A DNA stretch of 64,000 bases, taken from the NCBI GenBank assembly GCA_023450085.1, contig JAEXHI010000030.1:186001-250000 (forward strand). Direction: 5' to 3'. Both the position numbers and the translations under genes were made by a program. The notes beneath the pieces are model-generated. The model was not told the DNA's origin. It saw nothing but the letters and a program-made list of their open reading frames with translations, and did no database searches. This stretch comes from Bacteroidota bacterium. Lineage in GTDB: Bacteria; Bacteroidota; Bacteroidia; Sphingobacteriales; Sphingobacteriaceae. Below are positions 1 to 7,650 of the stretch, piece after piece; within the stretch, counting starts at the first letter, position 1, and each line of letters begins with the position of its first letter.

Positions 1-978
1 AGGGTCTGGGGGATCATTGCTAATTTCTACTTTATAAAGTTTTCTAGCGCTCAACATTCTGCATAACCTCGACAGAATGATATCATCACTATCCGTCCAA
101 ACTTTAATGGATGCATAAATATCTTGGTCATCCAGTTTTGCAAATTGTGCCAAATGAATCTCCTCTTGAAAAAAATTAGCCTCACTCACCTCTTTTTGAA
201 GAAAATGCTGAAGGGCAGGCGTAGCAAAAAGCACCTCTCCCCTAGAGGTAAGTTGCTTTGCTCTTTCTAATATTTTCACCAAAAGCTGTTCTCCAGCAAT
301 TACCGTTTTATGAAGGTAAACCTGCCAGTACATCAACCTGCGGGCAATCAAAAATTTCTCTACCGAATAAATTCCCTTTTCTTCAATCACCAATTGATCG
401 TCTACCACATTAAACATTTTAATGATGCGATCAAAGCTAATTACCCCTTCACTTACCCCAGTATAAAAGCTGTCGCGATTGAGATAGTCCATCCTATCCA
501 AATCAACTTGTCCAGAAATGAGTTGGCAGAAAAATTTCCGAGGGTATTGTCCTTTAAAGATGCTAATTGCTTTGCTGAGCTTTCCTCCAAACTCTTCATT
601 GAGCTTGTTCATCATCAACAAAGAAATATCTTCGTGCTTAATTCCACGAGCCAGGGTGTGTTCCAAGGCATGTGAAAAAGGTCCATGACCTATATCGTGT
701 AGTAAAATAGCAATAGTGGCCGCCTCTTCTTCCTCTGGACTAATTTCGTGGCCTTTATTTTTAAGCACTTCAATGGCAAGGCTCATGAGGTGCATGGCTC
801 CCAAAGCATGATGAAACCTGGTGTTTAATGCGCCAGGATAAACAATATGTGTCATAGCCAACTGCTTAATATACCTTAAGCGTTGAAAATAGGGATGTGA
901 AATAAGGTCAAAAACAAGTTCCGAAGGAATGGTGATGAAACCGTAAACGGGGTCGTTGATGATTTTCTTTTTGTTCAT
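1..978 (-). CDS. HD-domain phosphohydrolase (COG1078-like), 3' end outside window
   Basis: The minus-strand reading frame is open from an ATG at 978 to the window edge, so at least 326 codons are present and the C-terminus is missing. The start region reads MNKKKIINDPVYGF, and an HD motif (LLHDIGHGPFSHALEH) follows at about residues 110-126, with upstream histidines in TRFHHALGAMHL. These are the metal-ligand blocks of HD-superfamily phosphohydrolases related to dGTPases. Family members hydrolyse nucleotides or phosphodiesters in the cytoplasm, but the substrate cannot be read from sequence. It diverges from porX. The call is firm at superfamily level only. Confidence 0.85.
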   Translation of the reverse strand, partial: MNKKKIINDPVYGFITIPSELVFDLISHPYFQRLRYIKQLAMTHIVYPGALNTRFHHALGAMHLMSLAIEVLKNKGHEISPEEEEAATIAILLHDIGHGPFSHALEHTLARGIKHEDISLLMMNKLNEEFGGKLSKAISIFKGQYPRKFFCQLISGQVDLDRMDYLNRDSFYTGVSEGVISFDRIIKMFNVVDDQLVIEEKGIYSVEKFLIARRLMYWQVYLHKTVIAGEQLLVKILERAKQLTSRGEVLFATPALQHFLQKEVSEANFFQEEIHLAQFAKLDDQDIYASIKVWTDSDDIILSRLCRMLSARKLYKVEISNDPPDP

Positions 979-989
979 TTTTCAATTTG

Positions 990-1054
990 TTGGAACGTTG
1001 AAAGGTTAGAATGTTGGAACGTTACCAACCGCAAACTAAAAACTGCCAACTTTA
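990..1054. repeat. degenerate octamer then heptamer tandem repeats
   Basis: The gap between the HD gene and porX contains four consecutive octamers of pattern TTRRAANG (starts at 990, 998, 1006, 1014). They are followed by four heptamers each starting AAC (1027, 1034, 1041, 1048). The units are degenerate but in exact register. Function is unknown. Other parts of the 979-1143 gap show nothing recognisable. Confidence 0.6.
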
Positions 1055-1143
1055 ATTATTGCGGTACAAAAATTGCTATTTTTATCGACAGTAAAGAAGC
1101 CAAGCGCTTTTTAATCTCTTAATTTACAAAAAAAGGAAATAAG

Positions 1144-2697
1144 ATGCAGGAAACGAAGATATTATGGGCAGACGACGAAATTAATCTGCTGAAGCCACAT
1201 ATTTTATTGCTGAACGAAAAAGGCTACGCTGTGAGTACTTTTACCAACGGCAACGACGCGCTAGAGGCTTTTGCAAAAGAACATTTTGATTTGGTTTTCT
1301 TAGATGAAAATATGCCTGGCCTTACGGGGTTAGAAACACTTTCTGCCATCAAGAATATCCGTTCTGATGTTCCTGTGGTGCTGATTACCAAAAGCGAAGA
1401 AGAAAATTTGATGGAGGATGCCATTGGCTCTAAAATAGATGACTATTTGATTAAGCCAGTAAATCCAAAACAGGTGCTCCTGACCATCAAAAAATTGATA
1501 GACAATAAAAGGCTGGTAAGTGCAAAAACATCTTCCGCCTATCAGCAAGATTTTAGACGTTTAGGGATGACGCTAAATGACAAGTTGAGCTACGACGAAT
1601 GGGTAGAAGTATATAAAAAATTAGTTTTCTGGGAGCTTGAGCTAGAAAAATTGGACGACCCTCAGATGCATGAAATTTTAACCATGCAAAAGGCGGAAGC
1701 AAACATGCAGTTCTCAAAATTCGTAGAAAATCATTACTTGGATTGGATTAATGGCAGTGCAGATGCTCCTTTATTTTCACATGAGCTACTGAAGAAAAAA
1801 GTATTTCCATTGATCAACACTACCACCCCAGTGTTTTTTATTCTAATTGATAACTTGAGATATGACCAATGGAAAATCATTAACCCTTTAATTAGCGAAT
1901 ATTTCCGTTTAGAGGAAGAGGATACCTATTCGAGTATTTTACCTACAGCCACGCAATATGCCAGAAATGCTATTTTCTCAGGACTTACTCCCTTGGATAT
2001 GGAAAAACGTTTCCCAACCCTATGGCAAAATGATGATGACGAGGGCGGAAAAAACTTGCACGAAGAGGCGTTCTTGGACGATCAAATTAAGCGCTCACTA
2101 AGAAAAGACTGCAAATTCAGTTACCACAAAATCCTAACTTTTGACCAAGGAAAAGATTTAGTAGACCAAACGAACAATTTGATGCACAATGATTTTAATG
2201 CCATTGTTTTCAACTTTGTGGATATGTTATCTCACGCCCGTACTGATATGCAGATGATTAGGGAATTGGCCAACGATGACGCAGCCTACAGATCATTAAC
2301 TTTATCGTGGTTTGAGCACTCGCCTTTGTTAGACCTGATCAAGAAAATTTCCCAAAAGCGTGTGAAACTCATCATTACCACCGACCACGGTACCATTCGT
2401 GTAAAAACACCAAGCAAGGTAATTGGCGACAGAAGTACCAACACGAATTTACGCTATAAACAGGGCAAAAACTTAAACTATAATCCTAAGGAAGTATTCC
2501 TGATCAAGAACCCGCATGAAGCGAAATTACCTAAGGTGAATATCAGTTCTAATTATATCTTTGCCAAAGAAGATCAATATTTTGTTTACCAGAACAATTA
2601 CAACCAGTTTGTAAACTATTATAACGAGACCTTTCAGCACGGGGGTATTTCTATGGAAGAAATGATTATCCCTATTGTAACTTATAGCGCAAAATAA
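1144..2697 (+). CDS. porX: PorX: response regulator with PglZ phosphatase domain (T9SS regulator)
   Basis: The 517-aa protein has an N-terminal receiver domain (about 1-120) with acidic pocket D10-D11, phospho-acceptor D54 in FLDENMPG, T82 and the K104-P105 pair. A linker follows, then a PglZ/alkaline-phosphatase-superfamily domain (about 220-515). That domain shows LIDNLRYDQW, TATQYARNAIFSG (likely nucleophile T270) and TTDHGT. PorX is a known regulator of the type IX secretion system and gliding in Bacteroidota, with the sensor PorY encoded elsewhere. It has phosphodiesterase-type activity on oligonucleotides in characterised species. There is no DNA-binding domain. The start ATG is 1144, and the stop TAA is immediately followed by the ATG of tsaE, so the two are probably cotranscribed. 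Confidence 0.95.
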   Translation: MQETKILWADDEINLLKPHILLLNEKGYAVSTFTNGNDALEAFAKEHFDLVFLDENMPGLTGLETLSAIKNIRSDVPVVLITKSEEENLMEDAIGSKIDDYLIKPVNPKQVLLTIKKLIDNKRLVSAKTSSAYQQDFRRLGMTLNDKLSYDEWVEVYKKLVFWELELEKLDDPQMHEILTMQKAEANMQFSKFVENHYLDWINGSADAPLFSHELLKKKVFPLINTTTPVFFILIDNLRYDQWKIINPLISEYFRLEEEDTYSSILPTATQYARNAIFSGLTPLDMEKRFPTLWQNDDDEGGKNLHEEAFLDDQIKRSLRKDCKFSYHKILTFDQGKDLVDQTNNLMHNDFNAIVFNFVDMLSHARTDMQMIRELANDDAAYRSLTLSWFEHSPLLDLIKKISQKRVKLIITTDHGTIRVKTPSKVIGDRSTNTNLRYKQGKNLNYNPKEVFLIKNPHEAKLPKVNISSNYIFAKEDQYFVYQNNYNQFVNYYNETFQHGGISMEEMIIPIVTYSAK

Positions 2698-3120
2698 ATG
2701 CAGTTAACCATTAACTCCCTTGAGGAATTACCCAAAGTAGCTCAAGCCCTTTTAAGCTATGCCAATGATCAAAAATTTTTCATTTTTGAAGGAGAAATGG
2801 CCGCAGGGAAAACAACCTTTATCAAAGCTTTTTGTGAAGCTTTGGGGGTTAACGATGTAGTAAGCAGCCCTACTTTTTCTATTGTTAACGAATACGAAAG
2901 TAACCATGGCCCTGTTTACCATTTTGATTTCTACAGGCTCAAAAATCTTCAGGAAGCTTACGATATTGGTTACGAGGAATATTTTTACAGTGGAAGTTAC
3001 TGCTTAGTAGAATGGCCATCTAAAGTGGAAGAGGTTTTGCCCGAAACATATATTAAAGTTCAAATAACCGTTACCGACAATGGGCAACGGTTATTTGAAT
3101 TTTCAAAAGTGGTAGAATAG
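2698..3120 (+). CDS. tsaE: TsaE, ATPase for tRNA t6A37 synthesis
   Basis: The protein is 140 aa, typical for TsaE. It shows Walker A GEMAAGKTT (about residues 32-40), the SSPTFSIVNEY block after it, HFDFYRL and a C-terminal VEWPSKVEE segment. TsaE is the P-loop ATPase that works with TsaB and TsaD to transfer threonylcarbamoyl to A37 of ANN-decoding tRNAs. The ATG abuts the porX stop with no gap, so translation is probably coupled. The last 60 bases of the gene contain a perfect 14-bp inverted repeat (separate entry). Confidence 0.93.
   Translation: MQLTINSLEELPKVAQALLSYANDQKFFIFEGEMAAGKTTFIKAFCEALGVNDVVSSPTFSIVNEYESNHGPVYHFDFYRLKNLQEAYDIGYEEYFYSGSYCLVEWPSKVEEVLPETYIKVQITVTDNGQRLFEFSKVVE
3059..3099 (+). 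terminator. terminator-like hairpin inside the 3' end of tsaE
   Basis: The arms TTCAAATAACCGTT (3059-3072) and AACGGTTATTTGAA (3086-3099) are perfectly complementary over 14 bp with a 13-nt loop, and a short T-run follows on the plus strand. The structure lies entirely within codons of tsaE, about 21 bases before its stop. Placement between convergent genes suits a terminator or mRNA 3'-end stabiliser embedded in coding sequence. The structure is seen directly; the role is inferred. Confidence 0.5.
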
Positions 3121-3122
3121 GA

Positions 3123-4940
3123 CTAAACGTTCGTTTTCAACACATCCTTAAGGCCACTAGTGGCTTTTTCTTTAACTTTTTGTTTGGCCTTTGATTTAGG
3201 TCCTGCAACTCCTTTTTCACTAATACTTTTGGTTTGTGGCTCGTTTTTACGTCCGCCGGTATAAGTTCTTTTTTCTATGGCGCTAGCACTTGGAGCCCCG
3301 GTTTTATTGCTTTTCAACACCTCAACCCTTCTTCTTGAAGCATTACCTTTAACTCCCTTTGAGCTAATGCTTTTGTTTGCTTGTGGCATTGCCTCTTCTA
3401 CCATCAATTTATAATTTCCTTTTTCTGATACTTCAAAATCAATTTTACCGCCTTCTTCCACAGGCAAAATAAAATAGTTTCCGCCTGGATTTTTACCTCC
3501 TTTCACCACTATTCCACCTATCGGGGTTCCTGGTTTAGCCATCGCTTCTGCACTACGTTTAACCCCCTTTTCGCTAATGCTTCTTTCCGAAGGTTGGTTG
3601 ATTTGAAAGGAGTAACTTCCTATTTCAAGGTCATTTAAAGTAATTTCACCATTGTTGTTGGAAACCAAATTCATGTTTCCTCCTGGATTTTTACCGCCTT
3701 TTACCACTATCCCTCCTATCGGACTTCCTGGTTTAGCCATGGCTTGTTCACTACGTTTCAATCCTTTTTCGCTAATACTTTTTCCGTTTGGTTCAACAGA
3801 TAAATCTACTTTTTTAGTGATGGTCATGTCTTTCATAGTCACCTTTTCAGCTTGATTTGCGATGACATTTCCCCCAGCATGAAGTCCACCAGCCACTTTC
3901 TCTCCAAAGCTATTTCCTTGAACAGACTTTTGCTCGGCCATTGGATTAACAACTTCTCGTCCTTTTCCTTCGTAAACCGGATTAACCGTTTCATTAGCTT
4001 GTACCTTTGCGCCAAAAGAGGTATTAGGCGTTTGTCTGGTAGTGGTTGGCGTCATCGATAGACGGCTAGCAGCAGTTACGGAATCTTGTGTTGTGGTAGT
4101 ATTTCCCGAGTTTGGCACCACCCTTGCATAAGATGATGAAACGGCCCCAGAACCTCCTTTGCTTCCTTTAGTTTTGCCAATAGATAATGCCAAACCGAAG
4201 TTTACTTCCATAAAGTTGTATCTGCTAGTGCTTACTTTGTTTTCCCAAGTACTGTTTGCCAATTGGCTGGCTTCATACATGTTCTTCTCGTTAAAGCCTC
4301 CTTGCGGTACTCTTCGTGATATTGTTTGGCTCATTTCGGGGCCTAGCCACATGGCCGGACTAACAAATAGCGAAAGGTTCGAATTAAGGGCATAACCTAT
4401 CTTCAATTGTGGCTTAAAAGCAAGTCCGCTATTGCTTTGTTCCTCAGATTTCACCAATGCCAATTGCTGGTTTTGGCCATTAATGTTTGCATTTCCGGTT
4501 TGTACAAAACCATTTTGTTTAAGCCTTAAATAGCCAGAATTGATAGACGGAGATAGGCTAATTTTCCCAAAGGATACACTTGCCTGAACCCCCAGCATGC
4601 CTGAAAAACTAGAGGATGCAGCTCCTTTTTGGGAGGTAACGGATACATTCCCATTATAAATCTGGTATTGTCCTGCCACTAAAGCATTGTCTGGGGAAGG
4701 ATTTTTTAAGGAGGCATAATTACCTAAAACATTTAGCCCTAAGGCGAAATTATCTCCCTTACTGTAAAAAGGGACAAAGGCTTCTCCTTGCAGATTTAAA
4801 CCATTGCCCATTCCCATTTTTTTATTCTCACTACTGGCATTGGCTACTCCTGCCCCTAATGATAACTTTAATTTATTTCCTTGTGCAAATCCGATTTGTA
4901 CCGAAATCAATATGATGCTTAATGTAAAAGTTGTTTTCAT
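3123..4940 (-). CDS. secreted protein: barrel-like N-terminal half and 66-aa repeats in C-terminal half
   Basis: I start this at the ATG at 4940, which gives signal peptide MKTTFTLSIILISVQIGFAQ; the longer frame uses GTG and adds 13 residues before the signal. The mature N-terminal 250 residues alternate polar and hydrophobic residues like an outer-membrane barrel. A Ser/Thr/Asn-rich linker follows. Two tandem 66-residue units (about residues 380-512) then each carry SISEKG(V/L)KR and PIGGIVVKGGKNPGG. Two further SIS(E/S)KG motifs lie near the C-terminus, which is Lys-rich. I do not recognise the family. It sits between tsaE and ald, convergent with the first and divergent from the second. 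Confidence 0.75.
   Translation of the reverse strand: MKTTFTLSIILISVQIGFAQGNKLKLSLGAGVANASSENKKMGMGNGLNLQGEAFVPFYSKGDNFALGLNVLGNYASLKNPSPDNALVAGQYQIYNGNVSVTSQKGAASSSFSGMLGVQASVSFGKISLSPSINSGYLRLKQNGFVQTGNANINGQNQQLALVKSEEQSNSGLAFKPQLKIGYALNSNLSLFVSPAMWLGPEMSQTISRRVPQGGFNEKNMYEASQLANSTWENKVSTSRYNFMEVNFGLALSIGKTKGSKGGSGAVSSSYARVVPNSGNTTTTQDSVTAASRLSMTPTTTRQTPNTSFGAKVQANETVNPVYEGKGREVVNPMAEQKSVQGNSFGEKVAGGLHAGGNVIANQAEKVTMKDMTITKKVDLSVEPNGKSISEKGLKRSEQAMAKPGSPIGGIVVKGGKNPGGNMNLVSNNNGEITLNDLEIGSYSFQINQPSERSISEKGVKRSAEAMAKPGTPIGGIVVKGGKNPGGNYFILPVEEGGKIDFEVSEKGNYKLMVEEAMPQANKSISSKGVKGNASRRRVEVLKSNKTGAPSASAIEKRTYTGGRKNEPQTKSISEKGVAGPKSKAKQKVKEKATSGLKDVLKTNV
3482..3800 (-). repeat. 198-bp (66-codon) tandem in-frame duplication
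   Basis: Within the secreted repeat gene, two copies of a segment encoding the SISEKG and GGIVVKGGKNPGG blocks are offset by 198 bp (for example CCTGGATTTTTACC at 3484 and 3682). The copies are strongly alike over about 100 bp and diverge in the rest, consistent with an old in-frame duplication. Confidence 0.75.
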
Positions 4941-5082
4941 CTTTTTAAGTTTTGGTTTCGAGTATATATCAAGCATCACAGAAATTTGTTACCTGTACAA
5001 TTTGTTTTTTCATTGATTCCGTAATTTTAGGGTTAACAAACGGGATAGGAATAAAGAGATAAGAAAAAGCGGTGCGCAATGA

Positions 5083-5131
5083 CTAGCAACTAATTACTAA
5101 CCACTAGTTCCTAGCCACTAACCACTAATTC
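5083..5131. repeat. seven tandem degenerate heptamers upstream of ald
   Basis: CTA recurs at exact 7-bp spacing at 5083, 5090, 5097, 5104, 5111, 5118 and 5125. The units are CTAGCAA, CTAATTA, CTAACCA, CTAGTTC, CTAGCCA, CTAACCA and CTAATTC. The array ends about 47 bp before the ald start codon. Its function is unknown. Confidence 0.75.
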
Positions 5132-5177
5132 TTAAAAACTTTTCGTATCTTCAATGCTTAAAACCATACCATAAATA

Positions 5178-6404
5178 ATGGCTACAGGACTTCGCGATGA
5201 AATGGCGGCCATTGCTCAAAGGGGATTATTACAAACCCAGGAAGCAATGCTGGAAACTGGAAAAAAAAGCAACAGTTTGTTTATTGGCATCCCAAAAGAA
5301 ATATCCTATCAGGAATGCAGGATTGCTTTAACGCCGCTTTCGGTAGCGCTTTTGGTGAACAATGGGCACAAGGTAGTGCTAGAAGCTGGTGCTGGAGACG
5401 GTGCAAATTTCAGCGATAAAGATTATAGCGAACAAGGCGCTCAAATTTCATTCAACAAAAAGGATGTATGGGCTGCCGATATCATTGTAAAAATTGCCCC
5501 GCCAACGCTGGAAGAGATCAACATGATGCACAAGGGCCAAACCCTAATTTCGGCCTTACAAACGGGTACCTTAAAGGCAGAGGTACTTAAAGGCCTGTTG
5601 CACAAAAAAATTAACGCCTTGTGTTTTGAAAACATTCGCGATGAGGGAAATGTACTCACTGTAGTTCGTGCCATGAGTGAAATTGTTGGAGCGACCTCCA
5701 TTTTTATTGCTGCAGAATATTTAAGTAGCTCCTTTGGTGGAAAAGGCTTAATGTTAGGTGGCTTCACGGGCGTTCCCCCTACCGAAATTGTGATTTTAGG
5801 AGCAGGTACTGTGGGTGAATACGCAGCAAGAACCGCCTTGTCCTTAGGTGCAGAGGTAAAGGTTTTTGACAGTTCTATTTTTAAGCTGAGAAGGCTCCAA
5901 AATAATTTAGGCAGCAGGGTTTTTACTTCGGTAATGCAGCCCATTGTACTGGCCAAAGCCATTACGACCTGTGATGTAGTGATTGGCGCCATCCGTTCTG
6001 ATCATGGCCGCAGCCCTTGTGTGGTGATGGAAGAAACCGTAGCCAGAATGAAACCACATTCTGTAGTGGTGGATGTAAGTATAGACCAGGGCGGATGTTT
6101 TGAAACCTCGGAAGTAACCGACCACAAAAAACCGACCTTTGTAAAGCATGACGTAATCCACTACTGTGTCCCAAATATTGCCTCTAGGGTTCCTCGTACT
6201 GCCTCCTATGCTTTAACCAATATATTCGCTCCTATTTTAGTGGATATTGGCGATATGGGCGGGCTAATGAACATGGTTTGGAATAAGCCGGGAATTAGAG
6301 AGGGCTTGTACTGCTATCAAGGTCATTTAACCAATAAAGATTTGGCAACCATGTATAACCTCCCTTACAAAGATTTAGAACTACTGGTGCTTTCCAATCA
6401 ATAA
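5178..6404 (+). CDS. ald: alanine dehydrogenase
   Basis: The 408-aa protein of the AlaDH/PNT family interconverts L-alanine and pyruvate plus ammonia with NAD. Visible blocks are the N-terminal domain GIPKEISYQECRIALTP (about 37-53) with the substrate-binding Arg/Lys, EAGAGDGANFSD, and a Rossmann motif VILGAGTVGEYAA (about 205-217) preceding the NAD-ribose acidic segment KVFDSS. The C-terminal VDVSIDQGGCFETS is characteristic. The first 35 residues precede the usual start of shorter homologs, which matches the longer Bacteroidota form. The next gene starts 3 bp after the stop. Confidence 0.93.
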   Translation: MATGLRDEMAAIAQRGLLQTQEAMLETGKKSNSLFIGIPKEISYQECRIALTPLSVALLVNNGHKVVLEAGAGDGANFSDKDYSEQGAQISFNKKDVWAADIIVKIAPPTLEEINMMHKGQTLISALQTGTLKAEVLKGLLHKKINALCFENIRDEGNVLTVVRAMSEIVGATSIFIAAEYLSSSFGGKGLMLGGFTGVPPTEIVILGAGTVGEYAARTALSLGAEVKVFDSSIFKLRRLQNNLGSRVFTSVMQPIVLAKAITTCDVVIGAIRSDHGRSPCVVMEETVARMKPHSVVVDVSIDQGGCFETSEVTDHKKPTFVKHDVIHYCVPNIASRVPRTASYALTNIFAPILVDIGDMGGLMNMVWNKPGIREGLYCYQGHLTNKDLATMYNLPYKDLELLVLSNQ

Positions 6405-6407
6405 ACA

Positions 6408-7094
6408 ATGAAGAAAAACCTTTTTCTATTCATCCTTTTCACCCTTAGTTTAAGCGCCTGTGCGCAAAAAAACGCACAAAACAAGTATGGACTCAAGGTG
6501 GTTAATGATTTTAAAGCCTACAAAGCCGAAGTGGCCAAAAATCCAAACTTAGAATTAGTTGAGATTAAAAAAGCAATTCCCTCGGTTGTTTTGGATATTC
6601 GCTACGCCACCAAAAACAATTTTATGGGCCAGGTGATGTATAAACAGGCCAGGGCTTTTGCACGTAAACCTGTAGTTGAAAAACTAAAGCTGATACAGGC
6701 AGAATTGAAGAAAAAAGGTTACGGACTTAAAATTTACGATGGTTACCGTCCCTACGCAGTAACGGTGTCATTTTATGAAAAAGCTACCGACAAAAACTTT
6801 GTAGCAAATCCAGCAAAGGGCTCTAAGCACAATAGAGGCTGCGCGGTTGATTTAAGCATTATTGACCTAAAAACAGGTAAAGATGTTCCTATGCCCACTC
6901 CTTACGATAGTTTTGAGCAAGCCGCAGCACCACATTACAACAATTTACCGGCACATATCATCAAAAACCGCGACTTTTTAATCAATACCATGCAGGCCAA
7001 CGGCTTTAAGGTAATTTACAATGAGTGGTGGCATTTTGATTTCATTGGCTGGCAGGATTACGACCTCATGGATATTCCTTTCGAAAAACTATAG
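6408..7094 (+). CDS. VanX-like D-Ala-D-Ala dipeptidase lipoprotein (peptidase M15D)
   Basis: This 228-aa protein begins with a lipoprotein signal ending LSLSAC. Zinc-site motifs of M15D are present: SKHNRGCAVDLS (HisX6Asp) and EWWHFDF (catalytic Glu and third-ligand His). KIYDGYRPYAV supplies the conserved Arg. The family hydrolyses D-alanyl-D-alanine. Here it would act in the periplasm, so recycling of peptidoglycan-derived D-Ala-D-Ala is more likely than vancomycin resistance, and no vanH/vanA genes are near. It lies 3 bp after ald, suggesting cotranscription and a shared alanine-use role (inference). Confidence 0.88.
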   Translation: MKKNLFLFILFTLSLSACAQKNAQNKYGLKVVNDFKAYKAEVAKNPNLELVEIKKAIPSVVLDIRYATKNNFMGQVMYKQARAFARKPVVEKLKLIQAELKKKGYGLKIYDGYRPYAVTVSFYEKATDKNFVANPAKGSKHNRGCAVDLSIIDLKTGKDVPMPTPYDSFEQAAAPHYNNLPAHIIKNRDFLINTMQANGFKVIYNEWWHFDFIGWQDYDLMDIPFEKL

Positions 7095-7616
7095 CTATTC
7101 CTGCTTACTTTTCGCTCCGTATTTGTCCGTTTTTACCTCTACCTTATCTCCTTTAATGGTTAAAGAAAACAGGTAATCATATTCATCATCCGCAATGGAA
7201 GGAATAGGGCGTTTAGCCCCAAAAGCTTCAATCAGCTCCAAAACCGTATTGGAATGACCAACAATTAGTATTTTCTTTCCGGCGGCATTAGTTTTAAGTG
7301 ATTTGGCCAACTGTGCGCCTTGTGAGGGATCATAAGCTTGGATACTGATTCCAATGATGTCCGCCAAAGGGAAAACAGTCAGTTTTGTACGTTTATAATC
7401 TGTAGAAAAAATGCTGTCCAAATGCTGGCTTCTTAACTCTTTTTTTAAAGCTTCTGCACGTTGGGCCCCTGCATCAGACAGATCTGGATCTTTATCTTTT
7501 GGATCTGAAGTATCTTTTTCAGCATGTCTAACAATCCAAACTTTTAGTGTTTTTTGAGCAAAACCCATTTGCTGCAAGCCTAACACCAAAACCAATGCAA
7601 GTATTAATTTTTTCAT
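7095..7616 (-). CDS. secreted histidine phosphatase (phosphoglycerate mutase / SixA-like)
   Basis: I use the ATG at 7616 (MKKLILALVLVLGLQQ) rather than a TTG two codons upstream. A signal peptide ends at GFAQ. The catalytic RHAEK motif (WIVRHAEKDTSD) is followed by DLSDAGAQRAEAL, and a second catalytic His lies in LIVGHSNTVLELI. Small histidine phosphatases of this type dephosphorylate small molecules or phosphohistidines; the substrate is not evident. The protein is about 173 aa. It is convergent with the dipeptidase gene, whose stop is adjacent. Confidence 0.85.
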   Translation of the reverse strand: MKKLILALVLVLGLQQMGFAQKTLKVWIVRHAEKDTSDPKDKDPDLSDAGAQRAEALKKELRSQHLDSIFSTDYKRTKLTVFPLADIIGISIQAYDPSQGAQLAKSLKTNAAGKKILIVGHSNTVLELIEAFGAKRPIPSIADDEYDYLFSLTIKGDKVEVKTDKYGAKSKQE

Positions 7617-7650
7617 CTTCAATTCATTTAATTCCTAAAAACTTCTATAG

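Noticed and set aside
1144..2697. PglZ domain as a sign of a BREX or phage-defence island
   Set aside because: The receiver-PglZ fusion is PorX; no BREX genes (brxA, brxB, brxC, methylase) are nearby and the neighbours are housekeeping.
5441..5992. 183-aa minus-strand frame inside ald
   Set aside because: It lies antisense within a clearly conserved enzyme and has no family features; it is a shadow of biased codon use.
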